Below, one piece after another: positions 45,828-59,200 of a stretch of 64,000 bases of DNA. The stretch comes from Clytia hemisphaerica (Eukaryota; Cnidaria; Hydrozoa; Leptothecata; Clytiidae): positions 9,140-73,139 of the forward strand of contig CACVBU010001197.1 of assembly GCA_902728285.1 (NCBI GenBank), read 5' to 3'. A model generated the notes under the pieces. That model saw only the letters and a list, made by a program, of their open reading frames with translations, did no database searches and had not been told where the DNA came from. A program made the position numbers and the translations under genes. The number at the start of each line of letters is the position of its first letter. The stretch's first letter is position 1.

Positions 45828-47173
45828 TAACTGGTCTAGCTCAGGTTAATTTTGAAGAAATCAAAATAACGCCCACCTTAATGTCACGCAGTCTAGAAGC
45901 CATTAATCAAATCCTCATGTTTTACTGTTCGAGGCTACCGTACAAGGTTAGGAATTATTTTCTAGTCCATATTCCATCCCGGCGGATTTGGGGTTGGCGG
46001 ATGAGGAGTATGTGCGGACGGGACCTCAGGACCCTACAGAGACCAAATATTTAGTAAAAAAGTGCCCCTATAGAGACTTTTTTGAAAAATTTTCTTTGAT
46101 TTTGGAAAAATGTCTCACCCTCAGGGAGACTTTTTTACATTTTTTTTCTCGAAATCACAAATTTTTTCTAAAAATCATGAATTTTCCGGCCCTTAGAGGG
46201 ACTACCGCTATGACATTCTCACACGACCTGCAGCCAGGATTTGCATTCATTCAATAGTATGAATACTTCTGTTTTATCAAATTTCTTTACCCCGGTTCTT
46301 CATGTGTATAGTGTAGATGCTCGCTATTTGCAGCATTTTTTGTGGGCTATTCAACATGCATGCTGACTAAGCTTGTGCAACTGATGCTTCTGAGTATTTT
46401 ACTGTGAACTTTCTGAATATCTATTAAAAGGCAGCATGTAAAAGACTCCTCAAAAACTTTCCGTTTTTAAGTACTTAAATTTTCGGCCTTAGTAGTTTCT
46501 TTGCTTCATTCAAATTCGGATGTGTTAAAGCATCAATTGAGGCACAAATATGTGTTACCTCGACGGACATGACCAGTTTATTCCAAGGGGAGAATTATTT
46601 GTTGGAATTTAATTGGTTTTCTTTTACTTCAATCTAATTTTCTGTTTAAAAATTATATAACTTCATCAAAAAAAATTTACAATATACTAATTCTAATTCA
46701 TGGTATTCATGATGTAATTTTTGCGCCTAAACAATAATGGCGGCCAAATGTTTTACTTTGGAGTGTTAATCAACGAAACAATTACATCATGAATATCAAG
46801 AATAAACGTTTCCCTAAAAATATGGACTTCTCATTGGGGTATAGCTAGGATTTAAAAATAGTTTGAAAGATAAAAAAAATAAATGAAGAAAAAAAAAACA
46901 ACAGACATTATGACGTAAGTTAAACAAGGCTCAGTTCAGTATCAAAAGTATTCTTCAAACTAAATCGTCATGCCAAAGCAAAACAGGTTCGTCCTCAAAT
47001 TTTGTGTGTGAGTATGGATCAAACAAAAATCAACTCCAAAAAATTGTCCAGTATTTCTTTTATATACAGTGTTCAATCACCCAAGGGACGGTCGGAGACG
47101 TATTTTACAATGTCTTGATAACCAACCATCTAAATAATCATCTGATCATCATAACGCGATTTTTACATCGAGA
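45828..47173. other. 3' flank of ALDH1L
   Basis: Probably includes the ALDH1L 3' UTR just below 47174. TTTATT at 46578-46583 (AATAAA on the minus strand) is the first clear poly-A signal seen. A short inverted pair GATGTAATT.../AATTACATC occurs at ~46710 and ~46785. Confidence 0.35.
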
Positions 47174-47229
47174 TTAATATTCGACGGTGACAACTTTTGT
47201 CTTCAAGTACTCATTCAAAGCCTCTTTGC
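47174..47229 (-). CDS. ALDH1L: ALDH1L terminal exon s (18 codons with stop)
   Basis: Preceded by acceptor ctttag. Completes the split Gly codon, then encodes [17 protein letters not shown] and TAA. This is the expected ALDH1L tail and proves the 3.5-kb last intron. A possible minus-strand AATAAA lies at 46583-46578. Confidence 0.95.
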
Positions 47230-50200
47230 CTAAAGAAAATGTAAATTTAAACTTAATTTATTTTTGTCCAATGTTTTGTTAATTTTGAATCATTGTCTAA
47301 TCCTTGATTCTTGTTTGAATGTATTTGGAAGAAAATGAGGCAAAGTTTGACAAAGTTACAATCATGGACAAAAGGTTTGTAGACTTCTGCAATATTTGCA
47401 AAATACTTCAATATCGATCAAAAACAAGTTCCCAAGGGGTTCTGGGTGCTTTCCAAACCCATTCAAAGCTGTTCAAAAAGTCTTTGAAAGTCACCCACTG
47501 CAGTCTAACCACAAGGCCAAACCACAAGGGCTTGATTAATTGGCTTACACCAGTATCAAAACGTTGATTTTTTGCTTGTGGTTCCCTCAAAAGCAATTCA
47601 AAAGCAATGCAACGACTTCGAAAGTGTTTTTCTTAACTTCCCTCCTTTTTCAGACACATTGAAGAGTCATTTTGCTCTATTTCTCATCATTTTTCACTGA
47701 AATTTCATTTGTCTACAACCTTTTGTCCATGATTGTACTAAAGTCTATCCAGATATAATTGGCAGTGGAAACAAGAATGTCTGTAAGTTTTGATAGTCAA
47801 ATATAATTGCGAAGTTTTTTTTTTGCTTGTTTTAGAAAATCAAAAGCGCTATATTTGAATGTATTTTTGGCTGGAAAGTTCGCGATTTTTAGCGGTTAAA
47901 TTGGCGATTGCAAAAATTGAGCTTTTTTTATACTTATGTGTTTATTTTTACTCCAGTCCAGCGGTATACTTTAGGGGCTGAGTTAGGTCTCGTATGCACA
48001 TCGGCGTTTAGTCATTTTTTTTCTTTTGATCATGGAAGTATAGTCCTTGAAGAGTCAGAAAACGTGTGTGGCGTTATTTGGATCAGGCACAAATTTCCAT
48101 AATGGCGGATTTTAGATTTTCAACCCTTTTTAGCCCACTTGCTTGAAAAAAAAAAAAATTTTAACTTTAAACATAGACATATTACATACCAATCGATCAC
48201 AAATTTTATGCTGATTAAGAAAAATGTCAGAATCATGGTCTGAAAATTTCGTTATCTGGAGATATGAAGCACTTTAGATTTCGATTTTTTGATATGACTA
48301 CGTTTGGTTCCAGATTTGCGTGGCTGTAACATTTGATTGGCTTACTTAATTTACTTGAAATTTTCGGAGGGTCTTGTCTACCGTTTAAATAATAAAATTC
48401 AGGAAAAGTTTTTTTTCTACATGAATTTCGAAATCCATAATGGTGGATTCAAAATTTTCTTTCGTCACATGGACTCTTAGGCTCTGCTAGCCTAAGAAAA
48501 ATATTTTTTGACCTTAAAACCCTGCATATTACATACCAATCGATCAGAAATTTTATGCTGATTAACAAAAAGGTCAGAACCATGGTCTGAAAATGTCGTT
48601 ATCAGGAGATACGAAGTACTTACGTTTTCTAAGTTTTGAAAACGAAAGTACTTCATAGCTCGAGTCCTTCGGAAGATATGGGACCCGAAATACCCATGCA
48701 CTTTTCTGTGAAATATCAAATCTCCAAATTTTTACTAAAAACGGCGGTTATGTTATCTTTCTTGAACAGTGCAATTAAAAGTTGGAAAGTGTTAACCCTT
48801 AGCCCACGCGGGACGCACATGTGCGTCCGCGCCTATATACGAGGGACGCGTATACGCGTCTTTTATATGTATGGTCATTTAAGCAATGATATTTAGTTTT
48901 CTGTTGTTGTGAGAATCAAATGGTTATGATATTTGAAAAGAGCGATAAATTTCCATTCCGGAAAGTATAGGTTTCAAAGGGTTAGGATGAAGTGCGCAAT
49001 CAAAACAAACAATTGAAAAACGTTCAAATTCAAGATGGAGGCGGTGAAATGACTGTTATGAAAGTTAGAGGTAAGGATTTGAGATTTCTTCAAGTATTTT
49101 GGCAGTTTTAGTGCAGAATTTTTTTATCCTTCAACACATCAATGTCTTCTACTGCTGTTCTGTAAGTTTTTTATTTGTTTTTCACTAAAATAGCTTTTGA
49201 AAAAATAGATTTTCATTGGCCCATATTTTGCACTTTTTTTCGGTGTCGTAAAATGTAGTGTTGAACCTTTTGAAACTTTGACTGAGATAAAATGCAGTAT
49301 AGGAGTTATGTTATGGCTCAGAAGAAAGCAGATAAATTTTCCTTTTCAAAGATATATAACTTTTTAGCTGAAGTTGTTTTGTTTAAAAGTTATACCAGTT
49401 TGCGTAAAAGGTGACTTTTTATGAAAAACCACTGCGCGCTGTAGGGTCAAACACAGCGGTCGACAGCGGAGTCAAAGGGTTAATATTAAGTGTTGATGCA
49501 TTGGTATTATTGGTATCATTGATTATTTCGAAACGAAGTGAAATCACAGTACCTTAATTCCATTAATTTTCAGAATACGCACTCGGCCGCGCGAAAATAA
49601 AAGGTGCGCGAATTAGTGATCGTTCTGAACGTGTAGAAATCCCATCAAAAAACACTCAAAAATATCCCAGAAACTGCAAGCTGCGCGAAAACTAAAGGAT
49701 GCGCGAATAATCTATTTTTACGAGATGCGCGAAAATTAAAGACGCGCGAAAGTTAATGGAATTAAGGTATGATTGCTTTTATTGAAACGATAAGCATATT
49801 GAACTTATATTGCCTTTGTTATTTTAAGTAATTAAAGAACTTTGCTAATTCCCAAAACACAGTTTCGCTATGAGGTCATTATCGTAAAAAGATCGTAAAA
49901 TGTGTAATGATTGAAAAACTGTTTTATCATCACTACCCCCGTTTTTATTCAAAAATTGGAGGTTTGATGTTTCACAGAAAAGTGCTAGCAAGGGGCATTT
50001 CGGGTCCCATATCTTCCTTTGCCTTAACAGACCATTTTTCGTGCCTTTTTAACGTCCGGTTATCGGACGCTGCCCCCTCTTGAATTATGAAAAATAATGG
50101 TAAAAACAGCTTTTTTTATAAAAGACAGTAGAAAAGTGCCCTGTTTTCTAGAATTTGGCCTGCTTGAAATTTGACAGCCTTGTAAAAATAAACGTTGCAG

Positions 50201-53200
50201 CATAAAAAGTAGAAAAAAGCTCAATTTTTGCAATCCAAATTTCACCGCTAAAAATGGCAAATTTTTCATCCAAAAATACATTCACATCCGCTTTTGATTT
50301 TCTAAAACAAACAAAGAATTTTCGCAATTATACTTGACTACCAAAATTTAAAGGAATTTTTGTTTCCACTGTCAATTATATCTGAATAAACTTTTGTTCT
50401 GATCGACTACCCAAAAGCGACCAGGAAAAATCTTTTAAAAAATAATTTTGGCGAATCGGGTAGATTTCGCCAAAAATCAACAAAATTAGTTTTCGTCAAA
50501 ATAAGTTCCTTAACATATTTTTCTAAAACAACACTTAATTTTTGTGTAAAATACGCATTACTTGGCAAAAAAAGAAGTAATTTGCTCTGCTACTCCAGTT
50601 GGTTCTCGCCAAAAATACTCGACTTCAAGATACTGTTGTACTAGGATCAATAAAGATTCAAGAGCACTAACTTTGCTTTACAACAAAAGCGAAATCTCGA
50701 AAAACAAACGAATCCTACCCAAATCCTTTCCAAAACCAGATTGTTTGAATCCACCAAAAGGTGCAGCGACATCTGTTTTGTTGTATGTGTTGACGAAACA
50801 TGTACCGGCATCCAATCCGTCCGCGACTCGCATCGCCTGATTTGACAAAACAATAAGGGTCAAAGTAACAGATAAGTCAAATTCAGATAAGTGGTAACAC
50901 TACGCCGACATTACAGATGTAAAATCCATGTTATTAAGTGTTGGGTCTAAAAAAGCAGGGTAGCCAATGGAGCTAGGTTGTGGGCTAAACGTGCATTTCC
51001 AAAAATTGAAAACAAAACCCCAAGTCGCCTGAACAAATTATCTTATATAAGTCCTCTTAGCTTATCTTCTTAATTGGCGATTGTACAAATTAAATCTGAA
51101 CAAGAACGCACCAGACATGATAGTTTACGAATTAATTCATCTAATGTTTCCAGCTCACCCAAATAGAGATTTATACGCATGCGTAATTTATCGTTCTTTA
51201 AACCACTTGTCGTTAAATAGCATAAAAAACAAAAAGTAATGAATAAGTAGTGATGGTAGTCACTGACCAAGGTCGGGGTTCGGGTCGTTCTTTGATAGCT
51301 AGGGTTATGAGGTTAGGGTTTGCCGTTTTTCAAACTTTACCTTGCTTAGATCATTGGTAAAGACACCTGAAGCCAACCCATATTCTGTCAAGTTTGCGCT
51401 TCGAAGAACACCATCAACATCGCTAGAATCAACGTCAGAATATATTGAGAATACAAGGAATTTTATTGTTTTTAAGAATTTAAAGTTTGGGCAGGAATTG
51501 CGAATTCATTATTTCTACTATTCTGATATTGAAGAGGTTTAATAACTTCCAGGGAATTTTCTCAGTCTTATTGGAGCTTTTGGATTTTAGGTCCAATGTT
51601 AAAGTAAGAGTCTCTTTAGCCCTTGAAATTTGTGGTTTTATATTCCAAACAAGACCTCTTGGATAAGGAATCGTCTATCAAGTTGTAGAGGGAAACTGTT
51701 TAATTACGGAGTTAGCGAATCACACATTTGGTTTGTGGGCGTGTTACTAGGGTTCTTCGGTCTTCATAATTCAAACCTCAAGCAACTTTCAGATGGTCGC
51801 TTACCCGTCTTTAAACTTTGAGATGATCATGACAGGTCCGAAACTTTCTTCAGTTGCAATGAACATTCCATCCTTCACGTCTGTAAAGATGGCCGGTTCC
51901 AAGAATAATCCTGATAACGAAAGGGAAGATGTTAGACTGATGTTATTAAAGTTAAATAGACATCAGATTTGATCAGTAAATACTGCTTTTGAGCTCTTAT
52001 AAGCCGTAAGGCAATAAAGTAGTATAACATTTCATTAACATTCCTTGTTTGAACTTCGCTAGAACATGATCAATGTTAGATAGACGCTTTGACATTTTTT
52101 TTGAAGGCTTGTATGTTAACTTTGATGTTTGGAAAGTTAATCCTAGCTTGAAATTCGAGGTAATTTAGAAATTCGATCCACTAGTTCTATACATATGAAA
52201 TTCATTTTTAGAGAGTGCAAAACACACGTGAAAAGGCTGACTATTCGTCGCTAAATTCTATAAGGGTTGAAGGGGTTTAAACAAGCGTAGCAGGTAAGTC
52301 AAAATCGTTGTTTTTAAAAATACCTTTTTCACCAACACGTTTACCACCGTACACGAGTTTTGCACCTTCTTTTACCCCGGCATCTATGTACCTCAATAGA
52401 CTTTCGAAATGTGCTCTGGAAAAAATAAATACAGTAGACATCAGTAGACATTTTTTATATGTGCCAGTCGACTTGCCAATTTAAGTGAATGGAATTTCAA
52501 GTGGTCGACTTATAAAATAGAGGATATTATGTATCAAGGACATTGGCAAAAAAAGCATGTGTACCTGTGATTTTGTGGTCCGTGAGCTGTTGAAAGGTCT
52601 AATGGATCTCCAATCTTCAACTGTTTCACTTCTTCAATCTGAGAAAAAAATTGTAGCTTCAAAGTTTCAGAAACAACAAGTGATACTTTTATGGACCTAC
52701 CTGTTTATAAAACGAATAATAAAAGTTTAATGAAGACAATGTAGAAACAAAAATAATAATTCAAAATTTTTTTTCGAAAAATGTGCTTTTTCATATTTAG
52801 TACACTGTAATTCTAAGTCTTTGTACAAAAAATTAGGAAAAACTAATGAACAGATTTTTAACAAAGTCCAAAAAACCCTAGGCCCAAAAATTTTTTTTTT
52901 CGAAAATCGGGCTCCGTCACATTTTGGTAATCATCATTTTGCACCTTTGTACCAAAAATCACAAAATTCCTATGATTCGATCCCGAGAAAAGTTGGTAAC
53001 AGACGAACGGACGAACAAAGGTTAATTTATAGGACCTTCAGGTAGGTCAGGTTTTTTACATGGACAAAATTTCAACAAGTTCAAATTTCCACAAAAAAGC
53101 TCTATCGATGCACAAATAAATGAGCTCCGCAGGCCTTTTTGATAATACTTCGCACGAATGCTAAGATAACAGCATAGTACCAATATCAGAATGTTCATTT

Positions 53201-56200
53201 AGTCCTGTGGTGATTGGAATAGGACCCTCCCCCTTTTTCGACCTACAAGTGATACTTTGATGGACCTACCTGGATTATGCATTTAACACGTTTATAATTG
53301 ATATCTACGTGACGTGACCATTAAACAATCATTCAGAACACAAATAGTGACGATCTATTAAAATTAGTCGTTTGTTTCTTATAAAAAACGTTTAGAAACC
53401 AAAATTTCATGCTCTTGAAATGTTCTTTCATATTCAAGACTTCGTGAGCAAAAAAACATCTCCAAAAAATTGAGTAATTTGACTACTCTCGGGTGCCTAA
53501 TAAACGTACAGTCCAAAATAAACGTACGGGGGAGAGAATAAAATTGGAATTAATAAACGTACAGGCTGAAATAAACGTACAGGCGAGAAATCAGAGCTAA
53601 AATAAATAAACGTACAGTCTAAAATAAACGTACAGGGAATAATCTACCAATTTTTCAAAAGTAGAACATCCAGGTTGAAACGACTGACTTAAGTATAGGT
53701 ATATATCTTATAGATCAATGACAAGTACTATATAAGCAAAACGTTCGAATTTACTCTTGTAACACTCGAAATCTCCCACAATACGTTCGAATGTAATTAA
53801 CAGCCTTTCAACATATCTTACTTGAACAAAAAATAACAAATTTTTGCAGTATGAATTGGGCGATATTGGGTGAAAATAAATAAACGTACAGGAGGGAATA
53901 AACGTACAGGCGGGAAAATTCTTCAGAATAAATAAACGTGCAGTTCCTAATAAGGTGCGTACAGGTGGGAAATTTGACACGAAAAAAATAAACGTACATG
54001 TACGTTTATTAGGCACCCGAGAGTAAGAACATTGATGTATGTTTATTAATAGTGATTCTTATTGATAAAGATGCTTTTTTTGAGCTGAAAAATTCATTTT
54101 TTACAAAAGTCTGCTTGAGCCATCTACTTTCATACAAAAAATCAGAAAAAAACAATGGTCCAATATTTCACTAAGTCCAAAAAACCCTTTTATGGCCGTT
54201 TTTTTAGCTGAAATATACCCCAAAATTTTTTTCTCCAAAAATCGGGCTCCGTCACATTTGAGGGTTTATAATTATGCATCTTTATGCAAAAAATCGTAGA
54301 AAATGAAAGAGCCAATCAATCTAATACCTAAGTAATTGATAATGTGCTTATAAAAAAATATCGAATTTGGCCAGTTTTTCTATAAAAACATGCCAAACAA
54401 CCAAAATTTCATGTCTAAACACTCGTGAGAAAAGAAAAACATCTATCTCATAAAAAAATTGAGTAATTTGACTAAGAACATTGATGTATGCTTATTAATA
54501 GTGATTCTTATAGATAAACATGCGTTTTTTGAGCCAACAATTTTTTTTTGCAAAAATCTGCTTAAGCCGTCTTTTACCTATGATGGTACCCTACTTTTAT
54601 GCAGAAAATTAGAAAAAATTAATGATCCAATTTTTCACAAAGTCCAAAAAACCTGTTTTTTAGCCGTTTTTTGGCCCAAATTTGCCCAAAACATTTTTTT
54701 TCGAAAATAGGGTTCTGTCACATTCAAGGGTTTATAGTTATGCATCTTTGTGTAAAAAATCATAAAGAATGAAAGAGCCAATCTCGAGAAAAGCCAATAC
54801 CTAAGTAATTGATAATGTGCTTATAAAAAAATACCGAATTTGGCCAGTTTTTCTATAAAAAAACGCCAAGCAACCCAAATTTCCTGTCTAAACACACATA
54901 CTCTTCAAAAGTAAGCCCTCTTGAGCAGAAAAAACATCTATCTCATAAAAAAAATTGAGTAATTTGACTAAGAACATCGATGTATGCTTATTAATAGTGA
55001 TTCTTATAGATAAACATGCGTTTTTTGAGCCAACAAAATTTTTTTACAAAAATCTGCTTGAGCCATCTTATACCTATGATGGTACCCTACTTTCGTGCAA
55101 AAAATCAGAAAAAATTAATGATCCAATTTTTTCACAAAGTCCAAAAAAACCCGTTTTTTTTAGCCGTTTTTTGGCCCAAATTTGCCCAAAAACATTTTTT
55201 TTTTTTTTTCGAAAATCGGGTTCTGTCACATTCAAGGGTTTATAGTTATGCATCTTTGTGTAAAAAATCATAAAGAATGAAAGAGTCAATCTCGAGAAAA
55301 GCCAATACCTAAGTAATTGATAATGTGCTTATAAAAAAATATCGAATTTGGCCAGTTTTTCTATAAAAACACGCCAAGCAACCCAAATTTCCTGTCTAAA
55401 CACACATATTCTTCAAAAGTAAGCCCTCTTGAGAAGAAAAAACATCTATCTCATAAAAAAAATTGAGTAATTTGACTAAGAACATCGATGTATGCTTATT
55501 AATAGTGATTCTTATAGATAAACATGCGTTTTTTGAGCCAACAAAATTTTTTTACAAAAATCTGCTTGAGCCATCTTATACCTATGATGGTACCCTACTT
55601 TCGTGCAAAAAATCAGAAAAAATTAATGATCCAATTTTTCACAAAGTCCAAAAAACCCGTTTTTTAGCCGTTTTTTGGCCCAAATTTGCCCCAAAAAATT
55701 TTTTTTCGAAAATCGGGCTCCGTCACATTTTGGGCATTGCCATTTTGCATCATTGTGCAAAAAATCAGAAAAAACTAATGAGCCAATCTCGAGAAAAGCT
55801 GGTAACTAACGGACGGACGGACAAAGGTTAATTTATAGGACCTCCACCGGGGTAGGTCCAAAAAAGCATCTTTTTTCGATTTTCGTATCGACGAGGCTTT
55901 TTCTCTGACAGTCAGCCGTCCTATTGTATACCGCTATGCCAAGTTCTAGTTTGTATAGGTTTCTTTGAAATAGTTCTACTGCACTCTAGTGCAAGGTATC
56001 GATTCTACAATACACCGTTGATGAGGTAAGTGTGTGCTAGCCTTGTTCCCTGGAGCTTCACACCTTATAAACACACTTGATCTAAACAAAAACTTTGTGC
56101 CAGTGCATCGTTAGCCAGCAGGCACTATAAACCTAATCGTAGATGGATGGAAACAGACGACTTCTAGACCGCTAAATGAAGGACTGGACATCCTCTGTAA

Positions 56201-59200
56201 AAGAGACGGCAGCCGTCGATAACGATCGAAACCTTAAAAAACTAAATAAATACGTCCAAGATTCTAATAAAAATGGATAAAAGTTAGAAAAACTCTTCAA
56301 ACTGTGTCAACTTACAACTCTGGCAAGGAATTCATCATGAATCGACTCTTCAACAAAAACACGACCGGCTGCGATGCAATTCTCTCCTTTGTTGAAAAGA
56401 CAGGCTAGCGTGCCCTAAAATAAAAAGTAGTTTACGCTTGCTAGAAAACACAAGATATTTTCCTCAAAGATTAAACAATTGAGGTTTACAAAAATGACAA
56501 AGCAGCCCAACGATAGGATACAGTTCTTTATAAAGTTAGAATCTTTAATAGCGTAAATTTTTAACTTGAAAAAAAACTTGAAAATCTTATACCCAAATAA
56601 AACAAGAAAAAATGTCATAAATTCTTCATTAAATGATTTAGTACAATCGTGTAAAAAATTTTTTTAGTTAGTTAATTCCTTTTTCCCTAACCAAAATCTA
56701 TTTTGCGACATTTCGTTGGATTTTCCCGATTCAAGGTAAGATTTCCCCGATCAATGGTGAAACTTTGCCCGATGTATCCTCGACCAATGGTAAAACTTTG
56801 CCCGATGTTTCCCCATTCTTACCTGTTTGACAGCTTTGTCCATATCGCAGTCGTGGAAAATAACGAGAGGCGACTTTCCACCCAGTTCCAATGACACTTT
56901 CTTAATATTGCTGACAGCGGCGCTGAAAATCCGCAATTATGGAAGATTTGAAAAAGACGGTCTTTATGCAAATCAAATAATTTATTCTATAATGCCAGAC
57001 AACGTAGTTAACCTGGATAAACCAGAAAATATGACCTATACTCCAATATCAGATTTTACAAAGAGCCTGCTACAGTTTGGAAAATCACCACTGAGCTGCA
57101 CCTTGAAAAAGAATCCAACTAACGCAGGGGGGTCGGTACTAAAGTCCTGGACATATACCGGGTGTGCCAAAAAAAACTGTGTGCTGTTATTTGCAACAGA
57201 ATATTCATTTTTCTCAAAAATTGATACTTTTTAAACAATGCTGCTTTATGAATTGAGCAAACATTAAAGACATTTGACTGGATGCAAAAATAATTGAACT
57301 TAGGAAATTTTCTTTAAATGAGAAAATTTTAAACTTTTTTAAAAATTGTAAAAATTCTGAATAAATCACGAAAAATTCTGAAAAAAAAATAATCATAAAA
57401 TTACGAAAATTACTAATTTTAGTACCAAGTTACTGAAAATATTCTCAATTTTAGTCTGGATACCACCTTTTTGGTATTTTAGAACCCACGGTATCAAAAG
57501 GATTTTTAAGTTTTTAGGGTATACCACCACGTCACTAAGCATCATGATGTCCTAGATTTTAGTATCGACCACCCCTGGCTAACGCCATAAAAAATGAGCA
57601 TAAAAAAATCTCAATTTTCTCATCTCTGTTCTGTCACACTTTACAATCTTGCCTTGTCTCTCCCTTACCTCTTCATGATTCCGGCGCCAACGGGCGTGGA
57701 GCCTGTGAAGCCAACTTTACGGACATCTAAATGATCTACAATCGCTTGACCGGCACGACTTCCTGCAAACATAACAAAAAATCAGAGTGCATTTTTTTAT
57801 GCTAGATGTTTCCGACGGTCAAATCTTTTTTCCTCTAGTTACCGTATTACTTCGAATGTACGCTTCCATTTAAACGCCCCCTCGAATAGACGCCCCTTCA
57901 CAAAGAAAGGATTTTCAATAAACGGCCCCTTAAAACGGCTCTACTCGTACTGTAACATCGGGTACTTAAAAAAAAAACGATAATTTACAAAATGGTAATA
58001 AATAAAGATTTATCAATAAAAGCCCTATCCTTTTAAACGCCAATTCCTAGAAGTATGATCTGAAATACAAATGTAAGCTCAACAATGCACCTCGTCATTT
58101 CTTTCATAGATGGCGCAACCCTTGTAAGTTTTCTTTTTATTTCTCGACTTATAACACATCTCAAACAATGAGTTTGTTAAAGAAAGTCAGAAATAAGAAG
58201 AACTGTTTCATTTCATTTGTTACCTGATCCAGGGACAATGTTGATGACTCCTTTGGGGAAGCCAGCTTTGACTGCCAACTCAGCAAATTTCAATGCAGTC
58301 ATTGAGGTCACCTGTGAACCACAAAGTAAAAAATGAGTTCATTCAGTGTCATTCATTCAATGATTCAATGACTTTAAACAACATTGGCCTGGGAAAATAG
58401 ATAAACTAGAATGTTAACAATATTTTAACGATTATTAATAAATGGTAAATTGCTCTTTAAACTAGACTGAACTAGACCGTTCTATAAATTTTGACGAAAA
58501 GTGACATTTGTTTTGTAGTTCCTATGTGAGACTTTTCCTTTTTTATATAATGTCACAAGAATTGATTTTTATTTCCCAAGGGATTCTAGAATAGCATCTT
58601 AAGAAACCATACTTGAGCTGGCTTAAGGACGACAGTGTTTCCAGCGGCTAGAAGTGGACTGATTTTCCAGGCTAACATCATCAATGGGTAGTTCCATGGT
58701 ACAATCAAACCACAAACACTAAAGCAAAATATAATGTTTTAAAGAAAATAAAATTCCACTACTTAAAAAATGAACGTTTGACAAGGGAAAGAGTGGAAAA
58801 GATTATTAGACTTCAAACAGGTAAAACAGTTTCTAGGAAAATAATGAAGGCTTAATATCATTATTTAAATCAAAAATCTATGAAACTGGATAACTTTTCT
58901 AAAAGGGGGAAAGCATTTTTTTCAAAGTTAAGGAGGGAAATGGGGTTCTCAAGACTTATTGAAATCTCACGGGGCGCAACCAACCATTTGTATATTACGA
59001 CCTTAGATCTTGTGAAACAACATATTTCTTTTTCGAAACCACTTACCCGATCGGTTCCTTCTTTGTGAAGCAGAGATTCTTGCTTGGTCGAGCGTGGTTG
59101 ATCGGGATAGTGTCACCCTATAAACCACAGGATAAAACATAACCAAATATAACCAAAATTTAATGTAAAGACTTACTCTACAAAGGTAGCTCCTCGTGAT

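Larger units (their letters stand above)
47740..50394. mobile_element. 2.65-kb long-inverted-repeat element in last ALDH1L intron
   Basis: AGATATAATTGGCAGTGGAA near 47750 faces the complement near 50370. Matching stretches continue to GCAAAAATTGAGC and again at ~48670-48770 versus 49930-50030 (AGATATGGGACCCGAAAT). Holds nested elements at 48796-49479 and 49552-49767 and a ~100-bp direct repeat (48180-48270, 48533-48623). Confidence 0.55.

Noticed and set aside
50562-50690. Region just below ALDH1L exon r as the gene's C-terminus
   Set aside because: Its reading ([13 protein letters not shown]) does not match the family tail and would break phase; the exon at 47174-47229 fits exactly.
54459-55831. 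Repeated ORFs starting [12 protein letters not shown] as a possible gene family
   Set aside because: They follow the R1 repeat units, occur in both gene orientations and at 14926-15162 too, and end at random points; no coding constraint is visible by eye.
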